Assembly (NCBI GenBank): GCA_035286585.1
Contig: DATEDC010000175.1
Coordinates: 1-23,487 of the forward strand
Origin: DSOS01 sp035286585
Lineage (GTDB): Bacteria; Chloroflexota; Anaerolineae; Anaerolineales; UBA4823
Reading direction: 5' to 3'
Length of the DNA stretch: 23,487 bases
Below are positions 1 through 7,084 of the stretch, one piece after another. The translations under genes were made by a program, and so were the position numbers. How positions within the stretch are numbered: the first letter of the stretch is position 1; each line of letters begins with the position of its first letter. The notes beneath the pieces were generated by a model. It searched no databases. It was not told where the DNA came from and saw nothing but the letters and a program-made list of their open reading frames with translations.

Positions 1-16
1 GTTTTCCCGGGAAAAC
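1..16. repeat. Perfect 16-bp palindrome at window edge
   Basis: GTTTTCCCGGGAAAAC equals its own reverse complement. It lies about 40 bp beyond the stop of the minus-strand cytochrome operon. It may be part of a transcription terminator or operator that continues outside the window; with no loop visible its role is undecided. Confidence 0.5.
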
Positions 17-53
17 CCGTCAGGTCTGCTAATATCCCGTTCGCCTTGCTCAA

Positions 54-1616
54 TCAATCGTCATTGCCGTTCGGATGGCAGTCTGCGCAGCGGTTGGCGA
101 TATCGAAGATGTCTTTCTCGGCGTGCTTTCTTTCCGTTCTCACCTGATCGTGGCAATTGTAGCAGGTATAAGCCGAGCTGTTGGAGGGGTGGCAGCGTGA
201 GCACACCCCGCCCGCATTTTTGTGGTTGATGGGGAAGGTGTGCCCACTCACCTGAATTCTTCTCCATGAGTCCGTAGAATGGCATTCCGAACACTGGCCC
301 GAGTAGTGCCCGCTCGGTCGCGCGTGGCAGGACTGGCAATCGGTCTGCCCATTGTGGTCGAAATTGGCCGGTCGCCAGGCGTCCGTGGAGTGGCAGGCGG
401 AGCACTGCCCGGTGTAGTGCCCTCTGGGCGGCGTGTGACAGGACTGGCAGTCGGTCTGCCCGTTGTGGTCGAAATTGGCCGGTCGCCAGGCGTCCGTCGA
501 GTGGCAGGCGGAACACTGCCCTGAGTAGTGCCCGTTCGGTCTGGTGTGGCAGGACTGGCAGTCCGTCTGCCCGTTGTGATTGAAGTTAGCCGGGCGCCAG
601 GTGTCCGTGGAGTGGCAGGCGGAACACTGCCCTGAGTAGTGCCCGCTCGGCCGTGTGTGGCAGGACTGGCAGTTGGTCTGCCCGCGATGGTTGAAGTTAG
701 CCGGTCGCCAGGCGTTAGTCGAGTGGCAGGCGGAGCACTGCCCCGTATAGTGCCCGCTCGGCCGTGTGTGGCAGGACTGGCAGTTGGTCTGCCCGCTATG
801 GTTGAAGTTAGCCGGTCGCCAGGCGTTAGTCAAGTGGCAGGCGGAGCACTCGCCCGGGTAGTGGCTGGCTGGCCTGACGTCCGCGTGGCAGGCGCTGCAT
901 AGCCTGGGCGTGCCGGCGAATGTCCCCTCCAGGTGGCAGCTCGCGCACTCCAGTATGCTGTGTTTGCCGGTCAGCGGAAAGAATTCGTGCTGCGCGCCGG
1001 GGCTGCCGGGCAAGAACATCACCACCTGGGGGTCAGCCAGAGCCTCTGCGCTCGCGTTGGGGGTCGGCATCGCGTTGCTTTGGATGACCAGCGGCAGCAC
1101 GGCAGACGTCCCTCTTTCGATCCCCTCTTGAGAGCCGCCAGCACTTACTCCGGAGACCATGTCGTGCAAGGCGAGCGCTCTGGTGACGACCGTTGTGTAG
1201 AGGTCGGGTGATTTTTGCGGGGCGATGGACAGCCCTGAAAGCAGGCTGACTGCCCTCTCCAGCATTTCCTTCAAGCGAAGCATCAGATCAGGCTTCAGTT
1301 TTGCCGAGGCGGCGCTGATGATCTGCGCCCGGTCTAACGCCTTATCCAGGGCTTGAAGAGCGGGGACTTCTGCGGGGGTGTCTGCCAGCCGGGCGAGATC
1401 TGCAATTCGCCGTTCCAGCAACTCGAGAGCGTAATTCGCTTTGCCTGCGGGGTCGTTTATTAGGCGCAGGCGCAGCTCTTCGGCCGATTCCTGGAGGGGG
1501 AATAATGACTGCCCGGGGTGGAAATGCGCCGAGGCCGATAGCCACCCGGCGAACAGGATGCCCAGGCATAACAGCCCGACGAACAGGAATGGGGTGATCA
1601 ACAAGATGCGGCGCAT
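54..1616 (-). CDS. Multihaem c-type cytochrome with tandem haem repeats (16 CxxCH)
   Basis: A 520-residue exported multihaem cytochrome, probably for electron transfer at or outside the membrane. A signal anchor occupies residues about 4-27. Residues 30-215 are a helical region without haem motifs. Sixteen CxxCH motifs follow from C224 to the C-terminus. Residues 255-439 are five consecutive 37-residue units, each carrying CSACH and CQSCH with conserved His and Trp-Arg-Pro-Ala-Asn-Phe, and a sixth partial unit follows. The last motifs (CSRCH, CYNCH, CADCH) resemble the end of the upstream cytochrome. The start is supported by GAGGA 5 nt upstream, which lies beside the stop of the upstream gene, 10 bp away, so the two are cotranscribed and probably translationally coupled. 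Haem attachment needs cytochrome c maturation genes that are not in this window. The electron donor and acceptor cannot be read from sequence. Confidence 0.9.
   Translation of the reverse strand: MRRILLITPFLFVGLLCLGILFAGWLSASAHFHPGQSLFPLQESAEELRLRLINDPAGKANYALELLERRIADLARLADTPAEVPALQALDKALDRAQIISAASAKLKPDLMLRLKEMLERAVSLLSGLSIAPQKSPDLYTTVVTRALALHDMVSGVSAGGSQEGIERGTSAVLPLVIQSNAMPTPNASAEALADPQVVMFLPGSPGAQHEFFPLTGKHSILECASCHLEGTFAGTPRLCSACHADVRPASHYPGECSACHLTNAWRPANFNHSGQTNCQSCHTRPSGHYTGQCSACHSTNAWRPANFNHRGQTNCQSCHTRPSGHYSGQCSACHSTDTWRPANFNHNGQTDCQSCHTRPNGHYSGQCSACHSTDAWRPANFDHNGQTDCQSCHTPPRGHYTGQCSACHSTDAWRPANFDHNGQTDCQSCHARPSGHYSGQCSECHSTDSWRRIQVSGHTFPINHKNAGGVCSRCHPSNSSAYTCYNCHDQVRTERKHAEKDIFDIANRCADCHPNGNDD
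300..854 (-). repeat. Five tandem 111-bp coding repeats in the cytochrome gene
   Basis: Five in-frame 111-bp units encode residues 255-439. Each gives 37 residues with two CxxCH haem sites. Adjacent units are nearly identical in DNA; the two at about 300-520 differ at only a few positions. This points to recent duplication or ongoing gene conversion. A partial sixth unit extends to about position 261. Confidence 0.9.
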
Positions 1617-1626
1617 GATTTCCTCA

Positions 1627-3135
1627 CTATGGATCTCTCTCCACTTCTCCCCCCGGGTGACAGTCTGCGCAGGCGGGCAGCGCTCCAGCCGTTATCCCGG
1701 TCCGCAGGTGGCTTTCCAGGATCGGCTCGGGCTGGTGTTCGTGGCAGATGTAGCAAGTGTACGTGGTGTAGCGCTCCTGGTGGCAGGTTTTGCAGTCGCT
1801 GCCATCCTGACCGCCATGCCTGACGGGAAAGCTGTGGGTTGTCAGGCGGGCGGGCGACCAGGAATCTGCGCCGTGACAGTACTGGCACTTCAAGCCAAAG
1901 AAGCCGGCGTGGATCGCTGGTTCGGCGTGGCAGTCCGCGCATGCGCCGGGTGTATTGACATAGCGCTGTCCCGCGTGGCATTCCTGGCAGGCGATCTCTG
2001 CGTGCCTGCCATGCAGGGCGAAGCGATCTTCGTGGCGAAATCCTCGCATCCGGTCCTCGCCGTCGTGACAGTCCAGGCAGGCGGCGCCATATTGCGCCTG
2101 GTGTTCCGCCATGAAAACCGGGTTTGCCTCCCCCTGCTCGTGGCAGGCGATGCACTGGCCGATCTCGAAGGCGTTGATATCCGCAGGGTGGCACGCCCGG
2201 CAGGATATCGCCCCCCCGCTGAAATCAGCCGGGTGCCGCCTCAGGCTGAAACCCACCTGGGCGCGGTGATCGAAAGGCCTGCCATCCAACCTCGCCGGCG
2301 ACCACGCCAGCGTGGCGTGGCAAGATTCGCAGTTCGCAGGGAAAACCTCAGCGTGCAGCGCGGGCTCCTGGTGGCAGGCGGCGCACTCGCTGGGGGATTG
2401 GCGAAAAACCTGCAAAATATTTACCCGCTCGCCGGCTTGCTCAACAGCAGAGCGCACCTGCGTGTGGCAGGCGGTGCAGGCGATTTGCGCGTGCCTGCCG
2501 TCTATCGGGAAGCTGGTCGCCTGATGGTCGAACCCGGACATCACGTCGCTGCCATCGTGGCACAGCAGGCAGTCGAAGCCAAAATCCGCGCTGTGCCGTT
2601 TGATGAAATCGAAATCCGCCGTCGCATGGCAGCTCACGCACCCTTCCAGGGACGTTGAAAAAGCTGTTCCGGCGCTGTGGCAGGCCAGGCAGTCCTTCGG
2701 CTGGGAGTCATAGCCGACCTGGTGCCATGCCAGGCTGAAAGCTGTCGCCGAGTGGTCGAAATGGGCATAAGCCGAGCGTGTTGGGTCAAAATCGTACCCT
2801 TTATGATCGGAGTGGCACGCCGCGCACTGCCTGACACGGCGGATGTGCCCGTGGGTCCCCGCCTCTGAGGTTACCTGCAGCCCAACCTCGTCGTGGCAGG
2901 CAAGGCACAGGCTGTCCTGTGTGGTTTCCAACGGCAGGTGGCAGCGGCGGCATTCGCTTTCAAATTCGGCGTGCGATCTGAAACCTCCCCGCGTGACGCC
3001 GGCTTTAGCCACGGCGCTCAGCCGCCCTGAGCTGAAGGCTTTGCCGCCTGAGCGCCACAACGTCATCCCCAGCCCGGCGAGCAAAAGGACGGACGTGATC
3101 AGACCGAGGGGAGAAAAAAATGAGCTCCTGCGCAT
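1627..3135 (-). CDS. Multihaem c-type cytochrome (18 CxxCH)
   Basis: A 502-residue exported cytochrome with an N-terminal membrane anchor at about residues 9-28 and 18 CxxCH motifs spread over the rest. These include CRRCH, CLACH, CAACH, CVSCH, CLLCH, CESCH, CIACH, CYICH and CADCH. Many additional His residues could be distal haem ligands. Unlike its downstream partner it has no near-identical tandem units, although local patterns such as FDH, GRHAQIAC/GRHAEIAC and WSPARL recur, suggesting older duplications. It is the first gene of a two-cytochrome operon. Its start lies about 125 bp from the divergent transpeptidase gene region, so its promoter is probably in that gap. A role in long-range or extracellular electron transfer is inferred from haem density; no porin, quinol oxidase or terminal reductase gene is nearby to fix it. 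Confidence 0.9.
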   Translation of the reverse strand: MRRSSFFSPLGLITSVLLLAGLGMTLWRSGGKAFSSGRLSAVAKAGVTRGGFRSHAEFESECRRCHLPLETTQDSLCLACHDEVGLQVTSEAGTHGHIRRVRQCAACHSDHKGYDFDPTRSAYAHFDHSATAFSLAWHQVGYDSQPKDCLACHSAGTAFSTSLEGCVSCHATADFDFIKRHSADFGFDCLLCHDGSDVMSGFDHQATSFPIDGRHAQIACTACHTQVRSAVEQAGERVNILQVFRQSPSECAACHQEPALHAEVFPANCESCHATLAWSPARLDGRPFDHRAQVGFSLRRHPADFSGGAISCRACHPADINAFEIGQCIACHEQGEANPVFMAEHQAQYGAACLDCHDGEDRMRGFRHEDRFALHGRHAEIACQECHAGQRYVNTPGACADCHAEPAIHAGFFGLKCQYCHGADSWSPARLTTHSFPVRHGGQDGSDCKTCHQERYTTYTCYICHEHQPEPILESHLRTGITAGALPACADCHPGGEVERDP

Positions 3136-3295
3136 GAATACCGTCCAAGACCACCGTTGGGCGCCCGGGTGTATATACTTTGTAAGTCGTGGAACGGGGC
3201 AAAAAGTGACGGGCGGAGTTTAGGTGCTTAATCGAATGCTAATCAAATAATAATTTTAAGTGTTATCATATAGCCCGATTTTTGAGTCTGCCATC

Positions 3296-4393
3296 ATGCA
3301 ATCGAGTAGAAAAACTTCGCGGCGAGATTTTCTAAAAATGGCTGCCCTGAGCCTGGGCAGCCTGGGCTTGCGCTCCTTGGGGTATCCGGCGGCCTGGACA
3401 GATTTCCCTCCAGGTGAGCGGTTGGGGCGCGTGGTCTGGTGGGGGACGGAGCTGAAAACTCGTCCGAGCGCGGACAGCCAAACAGTCCGCAGCCTGGTCG
3501 AAGATGAGGTGCTCCCCTGGCTGCGTGAGGTGGTGGGCTCAAACCCGGGCGCAATCAACCAGCGCTGGGTCGAAACCCCTGAGGGGTACGTCTATGCGCC
3601 GCACGTACAGCCGGTGCGCAACCAGCCCAATTCAGCCCTGAAATCCCTGCCCCAAACCAGCAAGGGCGAGGGTCTGTGGGCAGAGGTCACCGTGCCGTAT
3701 ATCGATCTGGCGCTGGATAACCCTCCTGCGCGCGCTCCCTGGTTGAAAGATCGCATAGAGCATAGTCTGCTGCCGCGCCTGTATTACAGCCAGGTGGTGT
3801 GGATCGACCGGATCGAAGAAGATCAGCAGGGCCAGGCGAGGTATCGCATCAATGAGCTGTATGGCGGCTATGGGGATATTTTTTGGGCGGCGGCGGAGGG
3901 GTTCCGGCCGATCGCAGCCGAGGAAATCAGCCCGATCAGCCCGCAGGTCGAAAACAAGCGCATACTGGTGGATGTGCCCCACCAGACCATGTCGTGCTTC
4001 GAAGGCGATACGGAGGTGCACTTTGCCCGCGTCTCCACTGGTGCGCTTTTCAATGCGCTTGGCGAGCGGGTGGATGTCTGGGCTACGCCGGCTGGCAAAC
4101 ACCCGATCTGGCGCAAACTGGTCTCCCTGCACATGAGCGGCGGGACCACCGGCGGGGGGTGGGACCTGCCCGGGATCGCCTGGACGACCCTCTTTGTGGG
4201 CACTGGGGTGGCGATCCATGCTACCTTCTGGCATAATAACTTTGGGGTGCCCATGTCGCGCGGCTGCGTGAACGCCACCCCTGAAGACGCACTCTGGGTT
4301 TTTCGCTGGACTCAACCGGTCGTGCCTTATGACCCGGGTGATGTGACCGTGGCTTTGCCGGGGGGTACGCCAGTAGAGGTCTTGGAAGGCTGA
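3296..4393 (+). CDS. Tat-exported L,D-transpeptidase (YkuD family) with SH3-like domain
   Basis: A cell-wall cross-linking enzyme. The ATG at 3296 places a twin-arginine signal at the N-terminus (SRRDFLKMA followed by a hydrophobic stretch), so it should be exported folded; an in-frame GTG at 3260 would put 12 implausible residues before the Tat motif. An SH3-like region follows, roughly residues 45-120 of the 365. The catalytic YkuD domain lies in the C-terminal third, with the family signature of His in HATFWHN and SRGCVN carrying the catalytic Cys. The family forms 3-3 cross-links in peptidoglycan or attaches proteins to it. It is transcribed alone, divergent from the cytochromes, and closed by a strong terminator. 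The substrate is inferred from the family only. Confidence in the family is high. Confidence 0.9.
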   Translation: MQSSRKTSRRDFLKMAALSLGSLGLRSLGYPAAWTDFPPGERLGRVVWWGTELKTRPSADSQTVRSLVEDEVLPWLREVVGSNPGAINQRWVETPEGYVYAPHVQPVRNQPNSALKSLPQTSKGEGLWAEVTVPYIDLALDNPPARAPWLKDRIEHSLLPRLYYSQVVWIDRIEEDQQGQARYRINELYGGYGDIFWAAAEGFRPIAAEEISPISPQVENKRILVDVPHQTMSCFEGDTEVHFARVSTGALFNALGERVDVWATPAGKHPIWRKLVSLHMSGGTTGGGWDLPGIAWTTLFVGTGVAIHATFWHNNFGVPMSRGCVNATPEDALWVFRWTQPVVPYDPGDVTVALPGGTPVEVLEG

Positions 4394-4422
4394 ATCCAGC
4401 CTGGCCAGTTCAACCGAAAAGC

Positions 4423-4460
4423 AAAAGCTCCCGAGATTTGGATGACCTCGGGAGCTTTTT
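4423..4460. terminator. Bidirectional intrinsic terminator between convergent genes
   Basis: A 13-bp perfect stem (AAAAGCTCCCGAG at 4423-4435 with CTCGGGAGCTTTT at 4447-4459) encloses an 11-nt loop and has A and T tracts on its two flanks. It sits between the stops of the transpeptidase gene (+) and the DsbA-like gene (-), so it can serve both. Confidence 0.93.
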
Positions 4461-4475
4461 GATTGTCAGTCGGAA

Positions 4476-5294
4476 TCAGGGGTTAGCCTTTGCCAGTTCC
4501 TGTTCGATAACCTGCTCGAAGGCCTCAAAAGGCTGCGCCCCCAGGATAGCCTGCCCGTTGATCACAAATGCGGGTGTCGAGGTGACGCCCAACGAGCGGG
4601 CATTGTTGGTTTCGGTCTGCACCTGGGTGGAGAACTTTCCGCTATCCAGGCAATCGTTAAATGCCTGGGTGTCCAGACCCAGCTCAACTGCAAACTGCTT
4701 TAGATTTTCTTTATTAAAAGCGCCCTGGTTTTCACCTGCCTGCCGTTCGAAGATCAGGTCGTGGTATCCCCAGAAAGCGTCTTGCTCGGCGGCGCATTCG
4801 CTGGCTTCCGCCGCCCAGAACGATTCTGAGCCTAAGAAGGCGAAGTGCCAGTACCCAAAGCGCACTTTACCGGTATCGACGTATTTTTCTTTGATCTGGC
4901 GACCCGCGCCAGTGGCAAATCTGCCGCAGAATGGTCACTGGAAGTCGCCGAATTCAACCATCGTCACCGTGGCTTCGGGGTCGCCCTGGAAATGGCGGGT
5001 TTGGGAGACGACAAAATCCATCATCTCCTGGCGGCTGGCCTGCTCTTCCGGGCTGGTGGTGGCTGCGACCGGGTCCTCCTGGGCGCCAGGGGCGGTGGAC
5101 CTCGTCGTAACCGCCTCGGCCTGTTCGCCGCCGGATATCAGGGGTCGCCCGAAATACCCTCCTGCCAGGCCTACCAGCAACATGACCACCCCCACAACAG
5201 GCGTAGCCCAGGTGTGGATGTTGATCACCAGGGCTGGCTTCGGCTCTGCTTTTTCGGGCGTCGCCGGTTCTAGTTCTTCAGGATCATTTTCCAT
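4476..5294 (-). CDS. Membrane-anchored DsbA-like thiol:disulfide oxidoreductase, predicted selenoprotein (UGA = Sec120)
   Basis: The reading frame encodes 272 residues if the UGA at 4935-4937 is read as selenocysteine. The N-terminus is cytoplasmic and acidic or proline-rich, a transmembrane helix lies at about 29-50, and a Ser/Thr/Glu-rich linker leads to a thioredoxin-fold DsbA domain from about residue 100. The active site reads EFGDFQ-U120-PFC123, where this family has EF-DFQCPFC. The homology continues after the stop: KEKYVDTGKVRFGYWHF, the helical insertion WAAEASECAAEQDAFWGYHDLIF, and a cis-proline loop STPAF (P241). The enzyme would make or exchange disulfides outside the membrane. 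It starts 5 bp after the rhodanese stop and is last in its operon. UGA ends other genes here, so the genetic code is standard. The alternative is a sequencing error or a nonsense mutation; the UGA position and the downstream hairpin argue against both. Similar DsbA-like selenoproteins are known from metagenomic surveys. Confidence 0.85.
4890..4919 (-). promoter_or_regulatory. Candidate bacterial SECIS stem-loop
   Basis: In the mRNA the hairpin begins 16 nt after the UGA. A 4-bp lower stem (UUUG/CAAA) is followed by a small internal loop (CCA/AU), then a 6-bp upper stem (CUGGCG/CGCCAG) with a 5-nt apical loop CGGGU about 29-33 nt after the UGA. Known bacterial SECIS elements have a short apical loop with a G among its first two bases, at about this distance. 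A competing small hairpin (GGCA/UGCC) overlaps the lower stem. Confidence 0.72.
4935..4937 (-). other. In-frame UGA, predicted selenocysteine codon
   Basis: The plus strand reads TCA, giving UGA in the mRNA. It replaces the first Cys codon of the CxxC motif, the position Sec takes in redox selenoproteins. The second Cys is kept as TGC. Reading through joins two halves of one DsbA domain with no gap or overlap. Confidence 0.82.
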
Positions 5295-5299
5295 TTATC

Positions 5300-5731
5300 T
5301 TATCTGCCTTCGATCGGAAATCCTTGCTGTTCCCAATCGAGGAACCCCCCGTCCAGGTTGAAGATGTTGGTGTACCCCTGGCGCACCAATTCTTCGGCGG
5401 CGATCATGCTCATCCGGTCGCTGCGGCAGTACAGCACGATCTTGGCGTCTTTATCGGCGGGCAGCAGATCCAGGTGCTGGCTGATCTCGTCATAGGGGAT
5501 GGAGAGGTCGGTGTTGGGGATATCTCCCTCGAATGGGATGTGCACGTTGACAAAGACGAAATCTTTACTTTCCAGCATGGTCTTCAGCTCAACGGACGAG
5601 ACGTCCTGGTACTCGCCGCCGCTCACGGCGATGGGCTTTCCGGGCTTCCCGTCGGACTGGGTGTCTTGTGAACCGCTGCAGGCAGCCAGCAAGGCCGCTA
5701 ATAAGATGAATAACAGTATAAATCTTCTCAT
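5300..5731 (-). CDS. Rhodanese-domain lipoprotein
   Basis: A 143-residue lipoprotein with one rhodanese domain. The start at 5731 gives a compact lipoprotein signal (MRRFILLFILLAALLAAC, lipidated C18); an in-frame ATG 12 nt upstream is equally usable, while a start at 5890 would run into the DUF3105 gene. The domain spans about residues 40-143. Its active-site loop CRSDRM (C102) is the cysteine-first, arginine-last loop of rhodaneses, and the end has the usual NLDGGFLDWEQQGFP pattern. These domains carry persulfide sulfur on the cysteine, or act in thiol redox. It lies between a DUF3105 membrane protein and the Sec-type DsbA, 5 bp from the latter, so a shared role in extracytoplasmic sulfur or thiol chemistry is likely. 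The physiological substrate is unknown. Confidence 0.88.
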   Translation of the reverse strand: MRRFILLFILLAALLAACSGSQDTQSDGKPGKPIAVSGGEYQDVSSVELKTMLESKDFVFVNVHIPFEGDIPNTDLSIPYDEISQHLDLLPADKDAKIVLYCRSDRMSMIAAEELVRQGYTNIFNLDGGFLDWEQQGFPIEGR

Positions 5732-5819
5732 ATCTAGGCTCATCCTCTGCTTTGCTAGAGATTTTACTATAACTCGCCTGCACCGCGGCTGGAGTTGAAT
5801 GAGTGTAAGCTGAGAAAAG

Positions 5820-6404
5820 CTAGGGCGCGGTGGGTTCGGGGGCTTTGTTGCGGTTATTTTTGACGAAATCTCGCGCCGATCCCGGGTCAAAGCGCTCGAA
5901 GCTCATCATGCGCCCCCAGGAGGTCAGCACCACCGGCGCGGTGATGGATTTGCGCGGGAAGGCGATTACCTTCAGGTTGTTCTCCTGGTCCAATACGGTC
6001 TTGATCTGGCTTTTTAAATTGGCGCAGCCGGCTGCGTCGAGCAGATCGCAGTTGTACCAGAGAATCACGTAACCGTGTTCCAGGTTGTGCACCAGGTAGC
6101 CCTCCGGGTATTGCGCCTGCGCTTCGGGGTCAGTCTCCTCATAGAATCCAGCATTATACGTATTGGCATAGTGGCGCCCGGAGGTGGGCGGATCGCTGTT
6201 GAATGGGCCAGGGTCAGTTCCATCTGGGACGTGACTGGTATCTGCCATCTCGGCAATTTCTTCACCGACCGCAGGGCGGGTGGCAGCCCAGACGGCGTAA
6301 CCCAGCAGGGCGACCAGCAACGCGCCAGCGCCGGCCCAGATCATGCGCCTGATCTGCTGCTGGCGCTGGCGTTTTTCGCGCATCGTTTGACGCTTGGATT
6401 TCAT
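5820..6404 (-). CDS. DUF3105 membrane-anchored protein
   Basis: A 194-residue protein with a very basic N-terminus (residues 1-20), one transmembrane helix at about 22-42, and an extracytoplasmic DUF3105 domain. The family signature is clear: HVP, then NSDPPTSGRHY at 69-79, then LVHNLEHGYVILWYNC at about 104-119. Conserved His, Glu and Cys in that segment could bind metal or react as thiol, but the family function is not established. AGGAG 6 nt before the ATG supports the start. It is the first gene of a set with the rhodanese and DsbA-like genes, all on the minus strand, though an 88-bp gap before the rhodanese leaves room for a second promoter. It is divergent from the cupredoxin gene. Confidence 0.85.
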   Translation of the reverse strand: MKSKRQTMREKRQRQQQIRRMIWAGAGALLVALLGYAVWAATRPAVGEEIAEMADTSHVPDGTDPGPFNSDPPTSGRHYANTYNAGFYEETDPEAQAQYPEGYLVHNLEHGYVILWYNCDLLDAAGCANLKSQIKTVLDQENNLKVIAFPRKSITAPVVLTSWGRMMSFERFDPGSARDFVKNNRNKAPEPTAP

Positions 6405-6534
6405 CGTTTGCTCCTGGAGGTACTATTTCCCTAATGATAATATAGAATGTCCGGCTATTTTAACCTCGTCAGGCTCAAGCTGTGAAATACTAAACATTTG
6501 TTAATCTAAAAAAAAGCGCTCGGTTGGCGTTTTG

Positions 6535-6543
6535 TGGTATACA
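6535..6543 (+). promoter_or_regulatory. Possible extended -10 promoter of cupredoxin gene
   Basis: TGGTATACA fits an extended -10 (TGn followed by TATACA), about 40 bp before the cupredoxin start. No good -35 box is seen. The minus-strand promoter for DUF3105 probably lies near 6435-6445, where TATATT occurs on that strand. Confidence 0.4.
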
Positions 6544-6571
6544 TTATGCGTATTTTCAATCTGGTCATTGA

Positions 6572-6577
6572 AAGGAA
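6572..6577 (+). promoter_or_regulatory. Ribosome binding site deciding the cupredoxin start
   Basis: AAGGAA lies 6 nt before the ATG at 6584 but abuts the ATG at 6578. The spacing therefore favours 6584. Confidence 0.6.
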
Positions 6578-6583
6578 ATGAAA

Positions 6584-7075
6584 ATGAAGCGGCGTATATT
6601 TTTCCCCCTGCTGATAGCCTTCGGGCTATTTTTTGTGGCTTGCAGCCGCAAGCCGCCCGAGCCGGTCAGTTTCACTATCGAGATGAGCGAATATGCCTTC
6701 GAGCCGGATACCATTGAAGTCAAAGTGGGGCAAGAAGTAACCCTCGAATTGGTCAATATGGGCCAGCTACCCCATGAATTAATGTTCGGGCGCCAGGTAA
6801 TGATGATGGAGAACCGCCCGAATGGATATCAGGTGGATATGTTCGCCAGCGCTGGCGTCGAGCCCGAAGTCATGATGATGGAAGGCGAGGCTCACGGAGA
6901 GGAAGAAGAAGGCCATGCCGGCTTTATGGTCTTGCTGGAGAAGAGCGGGGATAAAGCTACTATGACATTCACCGTGACGGACGACATGGTCGGCGAGTGG
7001 GAGATGGGCTGCTTCGAACAGGAAGGCGTCCATTACGAAGCTGGCATGGTTGGCAAGCTCGTCGTGACGCCCTGA
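6584..7075 (+). CDS. Cupredoxin-domain lipoprotein with Met/Glu/His-rich insert
   Basis: A 163-residue blue-copper-type lipoprotein. The signal ends in FFVAC, with lipidated C20. The fold starts with FTIEMSEYAFEPDTIEVKVGQEVTLELVN, and the type-1 copper ligands are visible: H64 in PHEL, then C143, H150 and M155 in the C-terminal GCFEQEGVHYEAGM region. Between them, residues about 72-113 form an insert rich in Met, Glu and His, including two MMME clusters and HGEEEEGH. Such an insert is not part of a minimal plastocyanin fold and could bind more copper or dock a partner. The likely role is electron transfer or copper handling on the outer face of the membrane. It sits divergently beside the DsbA-type cluster and has no downstream partner within 200 bp. 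Confidence 0.85.
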   Translation: MKRRIFFPLLIAFGLFFVACSRKPPEPVSFTIEMSEYAFEPDTIEVKVGQEVTLELVNMGQLPHELMFGRQVMMMENRPNGYQVDMFASAGVEPEVMMMEGEAHGEEEEGHAGFMVLLEKSGDKATMTFTVTDDMVGEWEMGCFEQEGVHYEAGMVGKLVVTP

Positions 7076-7084
7076 GGCACGCCA

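Noticed and set aside
300..854. Regular repeats as a possible CRISPR array
   Set aside because: The 111-bp units are contiguous, in frame and code for haem motifs. There are no unique spacers and no cas genes; the Cas4-like nuclease at 16152 belongs to the helicase operon.
1441..2658. A 405-codon plus-strand open frame across the cytochromes
   Set aside because: It is antisense to the CxxCH-rich gene and caused by its high GC and repeated codons; the product is Ala/Gly/Arg-rich with no domain.
4935..4937. UGA read as Trp or Gly through a changed genetic code, or a simple nonsense mutation
   Set aside because: UGA ends recJ, the glycosyltransferases and other genes here, and the site is a catalytic Cys position, not Trp or Gly. 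No other lesion is present in the gene. A sequencing error is still possible but less likely given the hairpin.
4438..5361. A 307-codon open frame on the plus strand opposite the DsbA-like gene, with no stop where the minus strand has UGA
   Set aside because: Its product has no recognisable domain, whereas the minus strand encodes a clear DsbA-family protein on both sides of the UGA. It is an antisense shadow.
5732..5890. Long N-terminal extension of the rhodanese to 5890
   Set aside because: It would overlap the DUF3105 gene and bury the lipoprotein signal behind about 50 residues of low-complexity basic sequence.
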